Shown here: in pieces, positions 43,101 through 49,225 of the stretch
Layout: each line of letters opens with the position of its first letter
Numbering within the stretch: position 1 is the stretch's first letter
From: Salvelinus alpinus
Taxonomy: Eukaryota; Chordata; Actinopteri; Salmoniformes; Salmonidae
NCBI RefSeq assembly: GCF_045679555.1
Contig: NC_092090.1
Location: 29,079,702 to 29,143,701 of the forward strand
Direction of reading: 5' to 3'
Length of the DNA stretch: 64,000 nucleotides
Made by a program: the position numbers and the translations under genes
Notes under the pieces: generated by a model
The model's database searches: none
Seen by the model: the letters and a program-made list of their open reading frames with translations, nothing else
Told to the model about the DNA's origin: nothing

Positions 43101-43883
43101 TGAGACAGAGAAGACGGGGACAGGTAAGAGACTGTCATGGTGTCTTGTAATTTAGTCAGGTAGTAGTACCTTGTCTTGGTGGATTAATTTTCATGGTGTC
43201 CATGTTTATCCTGTTTGTAAAGTCTTTAGACCATCGGACGTCCAGCTGTCAAATAAAACATTTAATGAATTAGAAATATATAATTATGATAATTAAAGGG
43301 TACTCAATACATAACGTCATGCTTTCCATGTTAATGCATTGTCTCATTAAAATAGTATAATTGGGGGAATGGGGACACTCCTCACTGTGGATCTATCTAC
43401 GAAGGCAAACTCACTGGTCTCTGAACATTTCTCTCTGGTATTTGAGAGTTCACTGCTGTAAAGTGCAGTTTATAGCTGTTGACCTGTGGGGAATGACAGA
43501 AAAAGATGAGGCAACTTGAGACTAGCAATTTTAACAATAGACGAACAACAACTAAGCCAAGAGTCCACTATACGGTTACTTTTCTCTCCAGACAGCAGGG
43601 TTAATGCAGCAGGCTTGATAATATTCATGCATTTGTGGAGCAACAACATGCAACCCAGCCACTGTAACGTCAGCTAGATAGATAGCAATCTTGCTCATTT
43701 ATATGACTGTTACAGAGTTGCATTAGCTTTCTGGATAAGCTAGCTAGCATGCTAACTCTTTCCTAATAAAAACAGAGAGGAAGTAAAGATGATTTATTGT
43801 GGACACATCGTTCTTACCGTGGGAGAAAGACACCTTCCTGTAATGGCTGTATTGTTGTTGGTCTGTTGTCTTTGTGGCCGCAT
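7065..43883 (-). CDS. lrrc49: lrrc49 (leucine-rich repeat protein, tubulin polyglutamylase complex subunit), multi-exon, 3' part outside the window
   Basis: Coding exons on the minus strand, in transcript order: 43883-43818, 43483-43415, 43245-43170, 43080-42847, 42808-42568, 41359-41156, 39950-39884, 36482-36339, 16255-16194, 12322-12175, 10489-10406, 7459-7281 and a candidate 7164-7065. All joins keep one open frame (phases 0,0,1,1,2,2,0,0,2,0,0,2) and every intron is GT-AG. The joined product has an N-terminal low-complexity region, then about six SDS22-like LRRs (motifs [57 protein letters not shown]), an LRR cap ([13 protein letters not shown] ... LRQLDMKRV) and a charged EEERR/KKRESHK helix. 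This order matches vertebrate LRRC49. LRRC49 is known as a subunit of the neuronal tubulin polyglutamylase complex with TTLL1, which adds glutamate chains to microtubules. The human C-terminal region (about 250 further residues) is not seen here and probably lies beyond position 1. The gene faces larp6 head to head. Confidence 0.95.
7281..7459 (-). CDS. lrrc49: lrrc49 exon 12
   Basis: 179-nt exon beginning [20 protein letters not shown], which matches the human EKKRLTINNVARQWD segment, then a variable Pro/Ser/Glu-rich linker. Acceptor GTGTGTGCAG, donor GTAACG. Ends in phase 2. Confidence 0.92.
7470..7545. repeat. short CA-rich tract
   Basis: Imperfect CACACA/ACGCA stretch directly upstream, in transcript sense, of the exon 12 acceptor. 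Confidence 0.7.
8353..9126. mobile_element. internally deleted Tc1-like element
   Basis: 774 bp with long terminal inverted repeats (left begins TATAATGAACAAAAATATAA, right ends with the complement of TATACTGAACAAAAATATAA). The terminal 200 bp on each side match the larger, reversed element at 60277-61823. The centre has lost most of the transposase and holds unrelated GC-rich sequence. Non-autonomous, located in an lrrc49 intron. Confidence 0.82.
9127..10400. other. lrrc49 intronic DNA, nothing recognised
   Basis: AT-rich, without ORFs or clear repeats. Confidence 0.5.
10406..10489 (-). CDS. lrrc49: lrrc49 exon 11 (charged helix)
   Basis: 84-nt exon (28 codons) encoding [20 protein letters not shown] and SHKQAMHK, a likely coiled-coil segment directly after the LRR cap, as in human LRRC49. 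Acceptor TTTTCTGCAG, donor GTACCT. Phase 0 on both sides. Confidence 0.93.
10985..11340. repeat. salmonid interspersed repeat (3' part of a retroelement, type unsure)
   Basis: A stretch beginning TATTTTATTAGGATCCCTAT followed by an AGCAGCAGCTACTCTTCCTG module that I recognise as a common fish interspersed repeat. A short reversed relative is visible near 36265-36305 (GGCGTCGACTAATGGGGATC). No coding potential. Confidence 0.5.
12175..12322 (-). CDS. lrrc49: lrrc49 exon 10 (LRR cap)
   Basis: 148-nt exon, acceptor GTGTGTAG, donor GTAAGA. Encodes [31 protein letters not shown] and [10 protein letters not shown], the capping segment after the last LRR. Phase 2 to 0. Confidence 0.95.
12390..13272 (-). 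mobile_element. 3' end of a LINE (Rex1/CR1-like RT C-terminus), split by a SINE
   Basis: On the minus strand the RT C-terminus reads [20 protein letters not shown] and [15 protein letters not shown] (about 13240-13140), is interrupted by the SINE at 12903-13136, then resumes with [13 protein letters not shown] and [19 protein letters not shown]. The 3' UTR continues to about 12390. 5'-truncated, as is usual for LINE copies. The clade is uncertain. Confidence 0.8.
12903..13136 (+). mobile_element. tRNA-derived SINE (salmonid SmaI/FokI-like)
   Basis: It has a tRNA-like head with Pol III B box (GGTTCGAATCC near 12978), a central GCGGCGCACAATTGGCCCAG module and an AT-rich tail TAAATAAAGGTTAAATAAAA. 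Inserted in the LINE at 12390-13272. Exact family name uncertain. Confidence 0.85.
13368..13506. mobile_element. short palindromic MITE
   Basis: Begins GGCCCGTATTCACAAAGAGT and ends in the near-complement (TTTTTGAATACCCAGGGCCC), giving an imperfect fold-back of about 139 bp that contains AGGATCAGGTCCCCCTAGTC. Matches a widespread salmonid fold-back repeat as I remember it. Confidence 0.65.
13676..13862 (+). mobile_element. tRNA-derived SINE (HpaI-like) with L2-type tail
   Basis: tRNA-like head (A-box-like GTGACCTAGCGGTTAGGAAC, B box GGTTCAAATCC), body, and a 3' tail (AATAAGAACGTCTGCTCAAT followed by TGTAATGTAAA) that mirrors the end of the L2 LINE at 30589-30637. This fits a SINE moved by L2 machinery. 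Confidence 0.82.
13942..15532 (-). mobile_element. Tc1-like transposon, left inverted repeat missing
   Basis: Same family as 23187-24818. The right end (CTTCCGACTTCAACTG then TA) is intact; about 60 bp of the left end are absent. Decayed minus-strand transposase: N-terminal helix-turn-helix piece (14816-15070, [20 protein letters not shown]) and catalytic-core piece (14343-14624, with [20 protein letters not shown] and [11 protein letters not shown] holding the second Asp). Stops and frameshifts separate them. Confidence 0.92.
15913..16020. repeat. 51-bp tandem duplication
   Basis: Two 51-bp copies (starting 15913 and 15964) of a unit beginning CAGYAGTACAGTAGGTT, plus the first bases of a third copy at 16015. 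Located just beyond lrrc49 exon 9's donor side. Confidence 0.8.
16194..16255 (-). CDS. lrrc49: lrrc49 exon 9 (LRR)
   Basis: 62-nt exon encoding [20 protein letters not shown], matching the human VDNLPCLQHLFLSFN repeat. Acceptor GTCTAG, donor GTAAGA. Starts phase 0, ends phase 2. It lies about 0.9 kb past the end of the minisatellite in transcript direction. Confidence 0.93.
16340..17140. other. lrrc49 intron 8, purine-rich and GC-rich, no gene
   Basis: Contains GA- and CA-rich low-complexity stretches (16470-16660). Open frames here reflect this composition. Confidence 0.5.
17146..18945. repeat. 36-bp minisatellite, about 50 copies
   Basis: Tandem array of a 36-bp unit (such as ACTAATCCACATAAACTCCA followed by TCTACACTACAACAAT). 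There are two linked subtypes, one with TACTAATCCACATAAAC and one with TACATATTCACATCAAC. They alternate regularly around 18230-18560, giving a 72-bp higher-order period. Since 36 is divisible by 3, a spurious 664-codon open frame spans the array. It lies in lrrc49 intron 8. Confidence 0.97.
18946..19534. other. lrrc49 intron 8, possible repeat remnant
   Basis: From 19240 there is a stretch with TTTAGTTTATTAATTCGACC and ACACAATAAAGTCTGGGACT resembling a decayed retroelement 3' end. No ORFs of note. Confidence 0.35.
20225..22990 (-). pseudogene. L1 ORF2 RT and C-terminal remnant
   Basis: A series of frames on the minus strand: 22800-22200 linker and early RT, 21942-21931 YADD, 21904-21665 thumb, 21474-21160 ([20 protein letters not shown]), 21151-20732 and 20677-20225 C-terminal region. 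Heavily interrupted and non-functional. Confidence 0.78.
23187..24818 (-). mobile_element. Tc1-like transposon, full length, inside the L1
   Basis: 1632 bp with inverted repeats (CAGTTGAAGTTGGAAGTTTA and, at the right, the complement of CAGTTGGAAGTCGGAAGTTT), flanked by TA on both sides (23185-23186, 24819-24820). Decayed minus-strand transposase: the frame 23415-23933 holds the second catalytic Asp ([12 protein letters not shown]) and the Glu motif ([20 protein letters not shown]). The N-terminal part is broken. Same family as 13942-15532. Confidence 0.95.
25743..25840. repeat. GA/GT microsatellite tract
   Basis: GAGAGAGGGAGAG... purine tract followed by a short GT run (about 25816-25838), inside the L1 region. 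Confidence 0.8.
26074..26675 (-). pseudogene. L1 ORF1p remnant
   Basis: Two overlapping frames: the N-terminal half (26427-26675, with a coiled-coil [17 protein letters not shown]) and the C-terminal half (26074-26466, with [20 protein letters not shown]). One frameshift near 26450 separates them. In the family this is an RNA-binding chaperone. Confidence 0.75.
26931..27832. other. lrrc49 intron 8, nothing recognised
   Basis: AT-rich DNA without ORFs. A short TATA/ACAGTA-rich stretch lies around 27240-27300. Confidence 0.4.
27833..29253 (-). mobile_element. Tc1-like transposon of a second family, left end and core deleted
   Basis: The right inverted repeat ends AGTATTCAGACCCC-type sequence (complement, 29215-29253). 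The left end starts directly at GACTTTTTCCACATTTTGTT, so about 35 bp are lost. Minus-strand transposase remnants: helix-turn-helix N-terminus 28514-28852 ([20 protein letters not shown]) and a shortened core 28238-28435 ([20 protein letters not shown], with the WGCFSA block lost). Non-functional. Confidence 0.9.
29432..30637 (+). mobile_element. L2-clade LINE, 5'-truncated
   Basis: The open frame from about 29435 to 30479 encodes the RT from [10 protein letters not shown] through [20 protein letters not shown], the catalytic YADD ([12 protein letters not shown]) and thumb to the L2-type C-terminus ([34 protein letters not shown]). It has no internal stop. The 3' end has the conserved GCTCTGGATAAGAGCGTCTG stem-loop and a TGTAAA tail. 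5' truncation removed the endonuclease. Related to the salmonid L2 lineage that mobilises HpaI SINEs. Confidence 0.9.
30843..32443 (-). mobile_element. Tc1-like transposon, complete ends, nearly intact transposase
   Basis: 1601 bp with inverted ends (CAGTGGGGCAAAAAAGTATT at the left and its near-complement at the right), flanked by TA (30841-30842 and 32444-32445). Third Tc1 family in the window. The inner repeat arms are long (over 150 bp recognisably complementary). Inserted within lrrc49 intron 8. Confidence 0.97.
31057..32079 (-). pseudogene. Tc1 transposase, 340 codons, one in-frame stop
   Basis: Start [20 protein letters not shown] at 32079. Paired HTH region ([12 protein letters not shown]), GRPR-like hook ([11 protein letters not shown]), then DDE: Asp in VIWSDETKI, Asp in [12 protein letters not shown], Glu in [15 protein letters not shown]. 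It ends GYITKY plus a stop at 31057. The only disruption is TAA at codon 158, directly after SDETKI; the same frame continues ([17 protein letters not shown]) to the end. A single-base change of a sense codon explains it. Confidence 0.92.
32446..33027. other. lrrc49 intron 8, nothing recognised
   Basis: AT-rich DNA between a Tc1 and a solo LTR. Contains GAAGGCACAGTGACGCCGAA near 32633. Confidence 0.4.
33033..33396 (+). mobile_element. solo LTR (copy 2)
   Basis: 364 bp, begins TGTCACGCCCTGACC and ends CGTTACA, with a perfect 5-bp target duplication CACTC (33028-33032 and 33397-33401). Clearly homologous to 5411-5771. Confidence 0.92.
33402..34429. other. lrrc49 intron 8, GT tract only
   Basis: A short GT-rich run at 33943-33979; otherwise no gene or repeat that I can name. 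Confidence 0.4.
34430..35190. repeat. interspersed repeat region with tRNA-like B box
   Basis: Contains a B-box-like GTTCGAATCCAG at 34708, a C-run at 34757-34768 and CCTAACCTTAAGATTTCGGA / AACCTTAAACACTTTG motifs that I associate with a common salmonid repeat. Limits and type uncertain. Confidence 0.4.
35191..36330. other. lrrc49 intron 8, nothing recognised
   Basis: No ORFs with homology. A short repeat fragment lies near 36265-36305, just downstream of exon 8 in transcript sense. Confidence 0.4.
36339..36482 (-). CDS. lrrc49: lrrc49 exon 8 (two LRRs)
   Basis: 144-nt exon (48 codons), acceptor CCTTCAG, donor GTGAGG. It encodes [20 protein letters not shown] and a second repeat [14 protein letters not shown]. 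Phase 0 on both sides. It is followed by the very large intron 8 (16256-36338). Confidence 0.95.
36490..39880. other. lrrc49 intron 7, one small palindromic repeat, no gene
   Basis: Apart from the fold-back repeat at 37203-37287 I see no gene or large repeat in this stretch. Confidence 0.45.
37203..37287. repeat. 85-bp fold-back repeat, copy 1
   Basis: The left arm GTCCCAAATGGCACCCTATT is complemented at the right by GGGAATAGGATGCCATTTGC. A second copy is at 52203-52285. Confidence 0.8.
39884..39950 (-). CDS. lrrc49: lrrc49 exon 7 (LRR)
   Basis: 67-nt exon ([20 protein letters not shown] followed by NQ), too short for a simple ORF scan. Acceptor TTTTGCAG, donor GTACCA. It completes the split Arg codon left by exon 6 and ends in phase 0. 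Confidence 0.93.
39960..40600. other. lrrc49 intron 6, nothing recognised
   Basis: Unremarkable sequence between exon 7 and a SINE-related repeat. Confidence 0.4.
40665..41050 (+). mobile_element. SINE-related repeat sharing the GCGGCGCACAATTGG module
   Basis: From 40665 it repeats the central module seen in the SINE at 12903-13136 (GGGGCGGCGCACAATTGGCC), then continues about 300 bp with a different GC-rich body and ends in GGGGAGAAAAAGGGGTAAAG plus an A-rich tail. The A-rich end favours a retroposed unit. Family name not certain. Confidence 0.65.
41156..41359 (-). CDS. lrrc49: lrrc49 exon 6 (LRRs 1-3)
   Basis: 204-nt exon with a GTGTGTCAG acceptor and a GTTTGT donor. Encodes [34 protein letters not shown] and [10 protein letters not shown], a close match to the first LRRs of vertebrate LRRC49. 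Starts and ends in phase 2. Confidence 0.95.
41690..41917 (+). repeat. retroelement 3' end with TTTGA tail
   Basis: A module with CTGTACAGCACTTTGAGATA and AAGGGCTATAGAAATACATT, ending in a (TTTGA)3 tail. Common in teleost genomes as a LINE-like 3' end. Confidence 0.65.
41991..42407. repeat. dispersed repeat, copy A (with about 170-bp internal extra segment)
   Basis: Shares CCGGTTTTCAGGGGAAATG, CTTTTGGACGTTA, the ACTCCATCTTAACTCCTCCT block and the AAGACCAGTATGTAG block with 59414-59652. A segment of about 170 bp (near 42090-42262) is present only here. Confidence 0.75.
42568..42808 (-). CDS. lrrc49: lrrc49 exon 5
   Basis: 241-nt exon after a CCCCCTCTCTTCAG acceptor. It contains a segment ([19 protein letters not shown]) that aligns with the human LRRC49 stretch just before the first LRR, and ends LDLDR in phase 2. 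Donor GTAGGC. Confidence 0.85.
42809..42846 (-). other. 38-nt intron 4 of lrrc49
   Basis: GTGAGT donor and a pyrimidine-tract TCTTCAG acceptor only 38 nt apart. Removing exactly these bases restores the frame between exons 4 and 5. Vertebrate introns are rarely shorter than about 65-70 nt. Explanations are an ultrashort intron, skipping of exon 4, or bases lost in the assembly. Confidence 0.6.
42847..43080 (-). CDS. lrrc49: lrrc49 exon 4 (symmetric phase 1-1 exon, possible cassette)
   Basis: 234-nt exon after a strong TTTTCTCTCCAG acceptor and before a perfect GTGAGT donor. It encodes a proline/serine-rich, disordered-looking segment ([20 protein letters not shown] near its start). Its length is a multiple of three and it starts and ends in phase 1, so it can be skipped without changing the downstream frame. 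The next intron is only 38 nt, which is abnormal. Read-through into that intron changes frame and reaches a stop. Confidence 0.65.
43170..43245 (-). CDS. lrrc49: lrrc49 exon 3
   Basis: 76-nt exon after a TTTGACAG acceptor, reading [19 protein letters not shown] and onward, then a less usual GTACTA donor. It ends in phase 1. It could hold an alternative start codon (MDTMK). It joins in frame either to exon 4 or directly to exon 5. Confidence 0.7.
43415..43483 (-). CDS. lrrc49: lrrc49 exon 2
   Basis: 69-nt exon (23 codons, begins VNSYKLHF) between a CCCCACAG acceptor and a GTGAGT donor, phase 0 on both sides. No known motif. It is supported by splice sites and an uninterrupted frame with exons 1 and 3. 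Confidence 0.72.
43818..43883 (-). CDS. lrrc49: lrrc49 exon 1 (start codon)
   Basis: ATG at 43883 opens a 22-codon exon (begins [11 protein letters not shown]) ending in ACG before a GTAAGA donor. An in-frame TGA lies four codons upstream, and A is at -3, so this is the best start. The end phase is 0 and joins exon 2 in frame. That this first exon is coding is inferred from frame continuity only, since the segment has no recognisable domain. A downstream ATG in exon 3 (MDTMK) is the alternative start. Confidence 0.75.
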
Positions 43884-44813
43884 TTTTGCTAGTAGTCAGC
43901 TTGCTATAATGTGGCTAACTAACCAGTTTTGTTGTTTAACGTCAATGCTAATTATTTAAAAATGTATTGTTGTGAACTGATGCTACAATGTAAAAATGGC
44001 TCATCATGTCACTGACACAGCACTAACTTCCCTGGCAACGCCCATCGTTTCTTTGGAAACGACAACACTTCTACCTTGGTTACACCACATCCTGTCTCAA
44101 TATAAGTAATCCCGCCAACAATCCTAAAAATGAAAGGTTCCGCTTGTAGAATTACCGGTAGAATATGAATAGAATGGAATAGATCATTATTGTTAATTTG
44201 GTTAGGACTGAAAATCCAACTTCTGCCTAATCGACTTTTTAGATGTCTTCTACTCTGCATTCCACTATACTGTTATCCCCGGAGCTAAAGCCTAGGTATT
44301 AGGTTACCTGTTATCAAGTCTCAGGCAAGGTTATCACCTTCTCCGCAATGACCCCAGTTTATAGGAATCACTGACTAAATCTGGGTCACGCCACCAATTT
44401 GACAAGAATGTGTTAGCCTGCTGAGCTAAACCCTAGGTCTCCGGTTTCAGGCAAGGTTAGGCTATCACGCACCTAACCGCCTCCATTATTCATTTGTATG
44501 AGCAATACAAGTAAGGAAGTAATCCAAAAACAGATTTCAGAGCCATGTCCTCTTACACTATTATTGATGCATTCATAAACACTTTTTTAAAGAGAAAAAC
44601 TCTCCACCGGTAACCCTCTCATTGTTATAAAGCATTGGCTACACTGTCTCTCAACTCGAAAGGATAAGAGCTAGGAATGGACTCTCAGAATGGACTCTCA
44701 GACTCATCAAAGCGACATCCCACACACACGCTAATCACAAGGATATATTCATATATACATAAAACTGACACATTTGTGGGAGATGATGTTGTAATCTTAT
44801 GTGACAAGCAGAT
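43884..44813. promoter_or_regulatory. lrrc49 upstream region
   Basis: Immediate 5' flank of lrrc49 exon 1, expected to hold its promoter. I see no clear TATA box or CpG-dense stretch. The gypsy element begins at 44814. Confidence 0.35.
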
Positions 44814-44994
44814 TGTAGTGTCTTAGCTCTTATTACTTATTTATATAATAAGAAAGACTCTGAAAACAAGAAATGGAACTGGAGCTTCACATTTACTAAA
44901 ACGAGTTAGTACTAGAATAACATAGAACAACACTGCGCATGACCAAGGGTGCTCCATTCTTAAAGGGGACATCAGTAATTAACAGAACATAACA
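44814..44994 (-). repeat. gypsy 3' LTR
   Basis: 181 bp, almost identical to the 5' LTR except for an 11-bp extra segment near 44916 and one or two substitutions. Confidence 0.92.
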
Positions 44995-45117
44995 TTCCTT
45001 CTCTTATACAATCAGAGTTACTTTTACCAAACCACAACTGAAACATTTCCCAGAACTTGTTGTAGTTATTTTGCATCTTTTAATTTGAACTTGAACAGTT
45101 CGTTTTTGTTTGTTTGT

Positions 45118-46311
45118 TTATAAGTCCAGTCTGTCTGGTGGACGGTGCCTTCGTTCTGGGTAGCGCCTAGGATTGTCTGGAGGCTCCTGAACATCCTCAG
45201 TGTGTGCTGGTTCCATTATAGCTTCTGCTATAGCAGCACCTTCATCAACACGTTCCCTTCTTTCAGCCTGGGGTCTCTTTACTGCCCCACCGTCCTCTAC
45301 AGTTCCCTGTGTGTCACTCTCAGGAGCTCTCTGTGCCTGTTCTCTCTCGATTGTTGCGCTGTTTTCCGTGGAATGCATTTGGTTAATGTGACGCCGCCAC
45401 ATTATGTCTGGGCTCACTTGAACCTGGTAAGTTCTGGGTCCCGTTTGTGTATGTACGGTCCCTCTTGTCCATTTCCCTCCTCTTCTGTAGTCTCGCACCA
45501 TCACTTCCTGTCCTGTTTGGAGATGGCGCTCCCAGCCACCGGAGAGCATCTTGGCTTGTTTGTTCAGCACTTCATTACGCCTGTTTGGCTTCATGATGTC
45601 CAACTGTGTGCGGAGAGGCCTCCCGAACATCAGTGCGGCTGGGCTTTCATTTGTCGTGGCATGTGGGGTGTTTCGGTAGGAGGCCAGGAACTTGGCCAGT
45701 TTTGTTTGCAAAGTCCCTTCGTCTCGTTTTGCTGCAAGGAGTCCTTGCTTTAGGGTTTGCACAAAGCGTTCTGCCAGCCCATTGGTGGCAGGGTGGTACG
45801 GAGCTGAGGTTGAGTGTTTGATTCCATTTACTGACATGAATCTTGTAAACTCGTCACTTACAGAAGCTTGCGCGTTGTCACTTACCAGCTGCAGCGGCAA
45901 TCCGAAGCGTGCAAACGTTGTTCTGAGACACTCTATCGTCTGAGCTGAGGTGGAGGAGTCAGTGCAAAACACCTCTGGCCATTTGGAATGGGCATCAACT
46001 ATAACCAGAAACATGTGCTTTTCAAAGGGACCAGCGTAGTCCACATGAATTCTCTGCCATGGCTCTTTGGGCCATTCCCATGGGTGGACTGGGACAGGAG
46101 CAGGCATGTGAAGGGTTTCCAAACATCCGCTACAGTTCTTTGCCATATTTTCTATCTGTTGATCCAGACCTGGCCACCAGAAGTGGCTCCTTGCGAGCAG
46201 CTTCATTTTGACAATTCCAACATGGCCTTCATGTAGTTGCTGCAAAACCTGATGTTGGCATTTCTGGGGTGCCAACATCACCATGTAGGTGTACACTTTT
46301 GACAAGATCAC
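45118..46311 (-). pseudogene. gypsy integrase
   Basis: Open frame with the HHCC zinc finger (LHEGHVGIVKMK ... CSGCLE), the catalytic D,D-35-E triad (HVDYAGPF; SDNAQAS; NGLAERFVQTLK) and a chromodomain-less basic C-terminus ending PDRLDL. This part looks intact but its link to RNase H is frameshifted. Confidence 0.9.
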
Positions 46312-47599
46312 ATCTTTGGTACGTTGTAATTTCGTTTCTCCGCTGGAAATATGGAGTCAGCTCCTTTCTGCCAGTAGCTGGCCATCCTGACATGGTGTAG
46401 GTGTACACTTTTGACAAGGTCACATCTTTCCTTGTCTCCTGTTTGATAACTGTGCTTGTGACCGGTAGTGCCTCGAGCTGAGCTGTATGGAAAATGTCCA
46501 CTGCATCCACACTCCTTTGTCTTTCTTTTGTACAGGGCAGTCTGGATAATCCATCTGCATTTGTGTGGAGGGACGACGGCTTAAACTCAATGTCATACAT
46601 ATGACTGGCGAGGAACAAGGCGTATCGCTGTAACCTTGCTGCTGTCATTGCCAGAATGCCTTTCTTTGGACTGAAAATGGAAAGCAACGGCTGGTGATCC
46701 GTAACCAGCGTGAAACGCTTGCCATATAGGTATGCGTGGAATTTCTTGACGACCCACACTAGCGCCAGTGCTTCTTTGTCGATTTGTGAGTAGTTTTTCT
46801 CTGCATCATTCAACGTTCGTGACGCAAATGCAACTGGCCTCTCTGACCCATCTTTCAGTGTGTGTGAAAGGACGGCCCCTAAGCCATAAGGGGACGCATC
46901 ACAAGCCAACTTCACTGGCAGTTCAGGGTCATAATGCATCAGGACCTGTTCAGATGTGATGAGCCGTTCTGCCTCAAGAAATGCATTTTCACACTGTTCT
47001 GTCCACCGCCATGTCCTATTCTTTTCCAGGAGCTGATTTAGAGGCTGGAGTACTGCTGAAAGGTTTGGGAGGAATCTTCTGTAGTAATTGATCAGTCCCG
47101 CAAAAGATCTCACTTCTGTGATATTTTGTGGTCGTGGTGCCTGTACCACTGCCTCGATTTTGTGCAATCCATTGCGGTCAATTTCATGTCCACAGAAGAC
47201 AATCTTGTCTTTGAAGAACTCACACTTCTGTAAGTTTGCCTGTAGACCATACTCTTTCAGTCTTTTCAGGACCTCTTCCAGGTTAGCCAGGTGCTCTTAG
47301 TCAGTGCGTCCTGTTATGATCATGTCATCCAGGATACACTGTGTTCCTGGGATTCCTTGCAAAATCTGGTCAATAGTTCGTTGCCAAATGGCTGGGGCCG
47401 ATGCAATGCCAAAAACCAGGCGGTTATACCTGTATAGACCTTTGTGTGTGTTTATTGTCAGGTACTGTTTGGAGAACTCTTCAACCGGTAGCTGCAGGTA
47501 AGCCTGTTTCAGATCCATTTTACTGAAGTGTTTCCCACCAGCTAGTGCAGCAAAGATGTCCTCCAGACGTGGCAGGGGGTATTGGTCCACATGCAACAT
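46229..47599 (-). pseudogene. gypsy RT and RNase H
   Basis: 47599-47297 holds the RT core (FSKMDLKQAYLQLPVEE; catalytic box reads ILDDMI). A TAA at 47297 interrupts it. The frame then continues through the connection region (SFAGLINYYRRFLPNLS) and RNase H (LACDASPYGLGAVLSH ... LVTDHQPLLSIF) to about 46430. The reading frame then shifts near a 34-bp direct repeat. Confidence 0.9.
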
Positions 47600-49225
47600 T
47601 GAATTCAGTTACCTTGAAGTCCCCACACATTCTAACAGACCCGTCTTTCTTCACAATAGGAACTATGGGTGTGGCCCATTCGCTTCTGTCCACTTTCGTC
47701 AGGATCCCTGTATCCTGCAAGCGATCGATTTCCGCTTCCACCTTTGGTCTCAGGGAGTATGGAACAGATCTGGCTTTGCAGAATTTTGGGGTTGCGTCAT
47801 CTCTCAGTACAAGTTTTGCTGTGAAGCCTTTTACTGTTCCCATCTGATCACTGAACACTGTGTTGTATTTCTTCCACAAGTGTTCCAGTGTTTGGTCGGT
47901 GCCTTTCTCTTTGGACTGGAACGTGTGGAGCATTTTCAAGTCACACCAGTTCAGCTTTATTTTTGAAAGGCATTCCCTGCCAAATAATGGGGGGCCAGTT
48001 CCAGGCACCACATACAGCTGTAACTGCTGTGTTTGCCCCCCATACCGCACTCTGACCTGCAACGCCCCCATTGGGCTCAATCTCTCTCCTGAGTAGGTCT
48101 TCAGCAACACATTTGTGTTCTTCAGCTTGATAGCCTTGAAGTGCTCATTGTAGACAGTAGTGGAAATTATAGACACTGCAGATCCTGTGTCCAGCTCCAT
48201 TTTGAGGGGTTTGCCTTCGATATCTGGTGTCACCCATATTATGCTACTGCTGGGAGAAGTCACTGTGTTTAACTCCATTGTACCAATTAATCGTTCATCT
48301 GAATCACTGCCACTGTTCTCTGCTAGTGCATTCACAGACTCTTTAATTTTCTCAGTTTTCCTGTTGTGACTGAATTTTGCTCTGCATGCTCTTTGAATGT
48401 GCCCCCTTCTACTGCATTTGTGACAAATTTCGTCTTTGAAACGGCAGTCCTCTGCTCTGTGACCATCTCTGTCACACCTGTTGCATTTTTCGGCCACACG
48501 GGGCGCTGTCGGCTGCGTGAACTTGTGCAGGGAAGTTTGTGATAGGTCAGTATTTCTTTTACTTTGCATCTCAAATGCATCTTTAGTCGCGATTTCCATA
48601 GTCACAGCAATTTCAACAGCCTTTGCAAACGTGAGATCTGATTCTGTGAGCAAACGTTTTTTGATGTGTTCATGTTTCAGTCCACAAACAAATCTATCCC
48701 TTAATGTGTCATTTAGGTTCTCTCCAAACTGGCAATGTTCAGACAGTTTCTTCAACTCTGCTACATATGTACTAACACCCTCCCCCTCATTCTGATCTCT
48801 CTTGTGGAAACGAAAACGTTCCGCGATGAGGAGTGGTTTAGGTGATAGGTGATTTTGCAATATCTCCACAATCTCTGTGAATGTTTTATTTGAGGGCTTC
48901 AGAGGGGCAGTCAGATCTCTTAGCAAACTACGTTTTTTTGCCAATTAAACTCAACAACGCTGGTACTCTCTTGTTATCAGCAATGTCGTTTGCAATGAAG
49001 TACTGTTCCAGTCGTCAATGTAAGTTGCCCAGTTTTCTTGCGTGTCATCAAACACATCTATTTTCCCGATGCTAGCCATTCTCTTTACCTCCCGCTCCAC
49101 GGGTATTTGATCTGCCGCCTCGTTCTCGTCACTGCTTGCTAGCTGTTGTGCTACAGGGTCAAAATCTTCCTCTCTTCCTACGTGCTTTCGTGATGCACAC
49201 TGCAGGTAATCATCCTCGTCGCCAT
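47520..49225 (-). pseudogene. gypsy gag-protease and start of RT
   Basis: The gag N-terminus (from 49225) is broken by frameshifts before 48944. The frame 48944-47520 contains capsid-like sequence, two zinc knuckles (CNRCDRDGHRAEDC and CHKCSRRGHIQRAC), an aspartic protease motif (MELDTGSAVSII, Asp-Thr-Gly) and the RT entry (WATPIVPIVKKDGSVRMCGD). A frameshift near 47605 ends it. Confidence 0.9.

Noticed and set aside
42858..43103. Plus-strand open frame of 81 codons
   Set aside because: Antisense shadow of lrrc49 exon 4.
47545..47966. Plus-strand open frames opposite gypsy gag-pol
   Set aside because: Shadows of the minus-strand retroelement genes.
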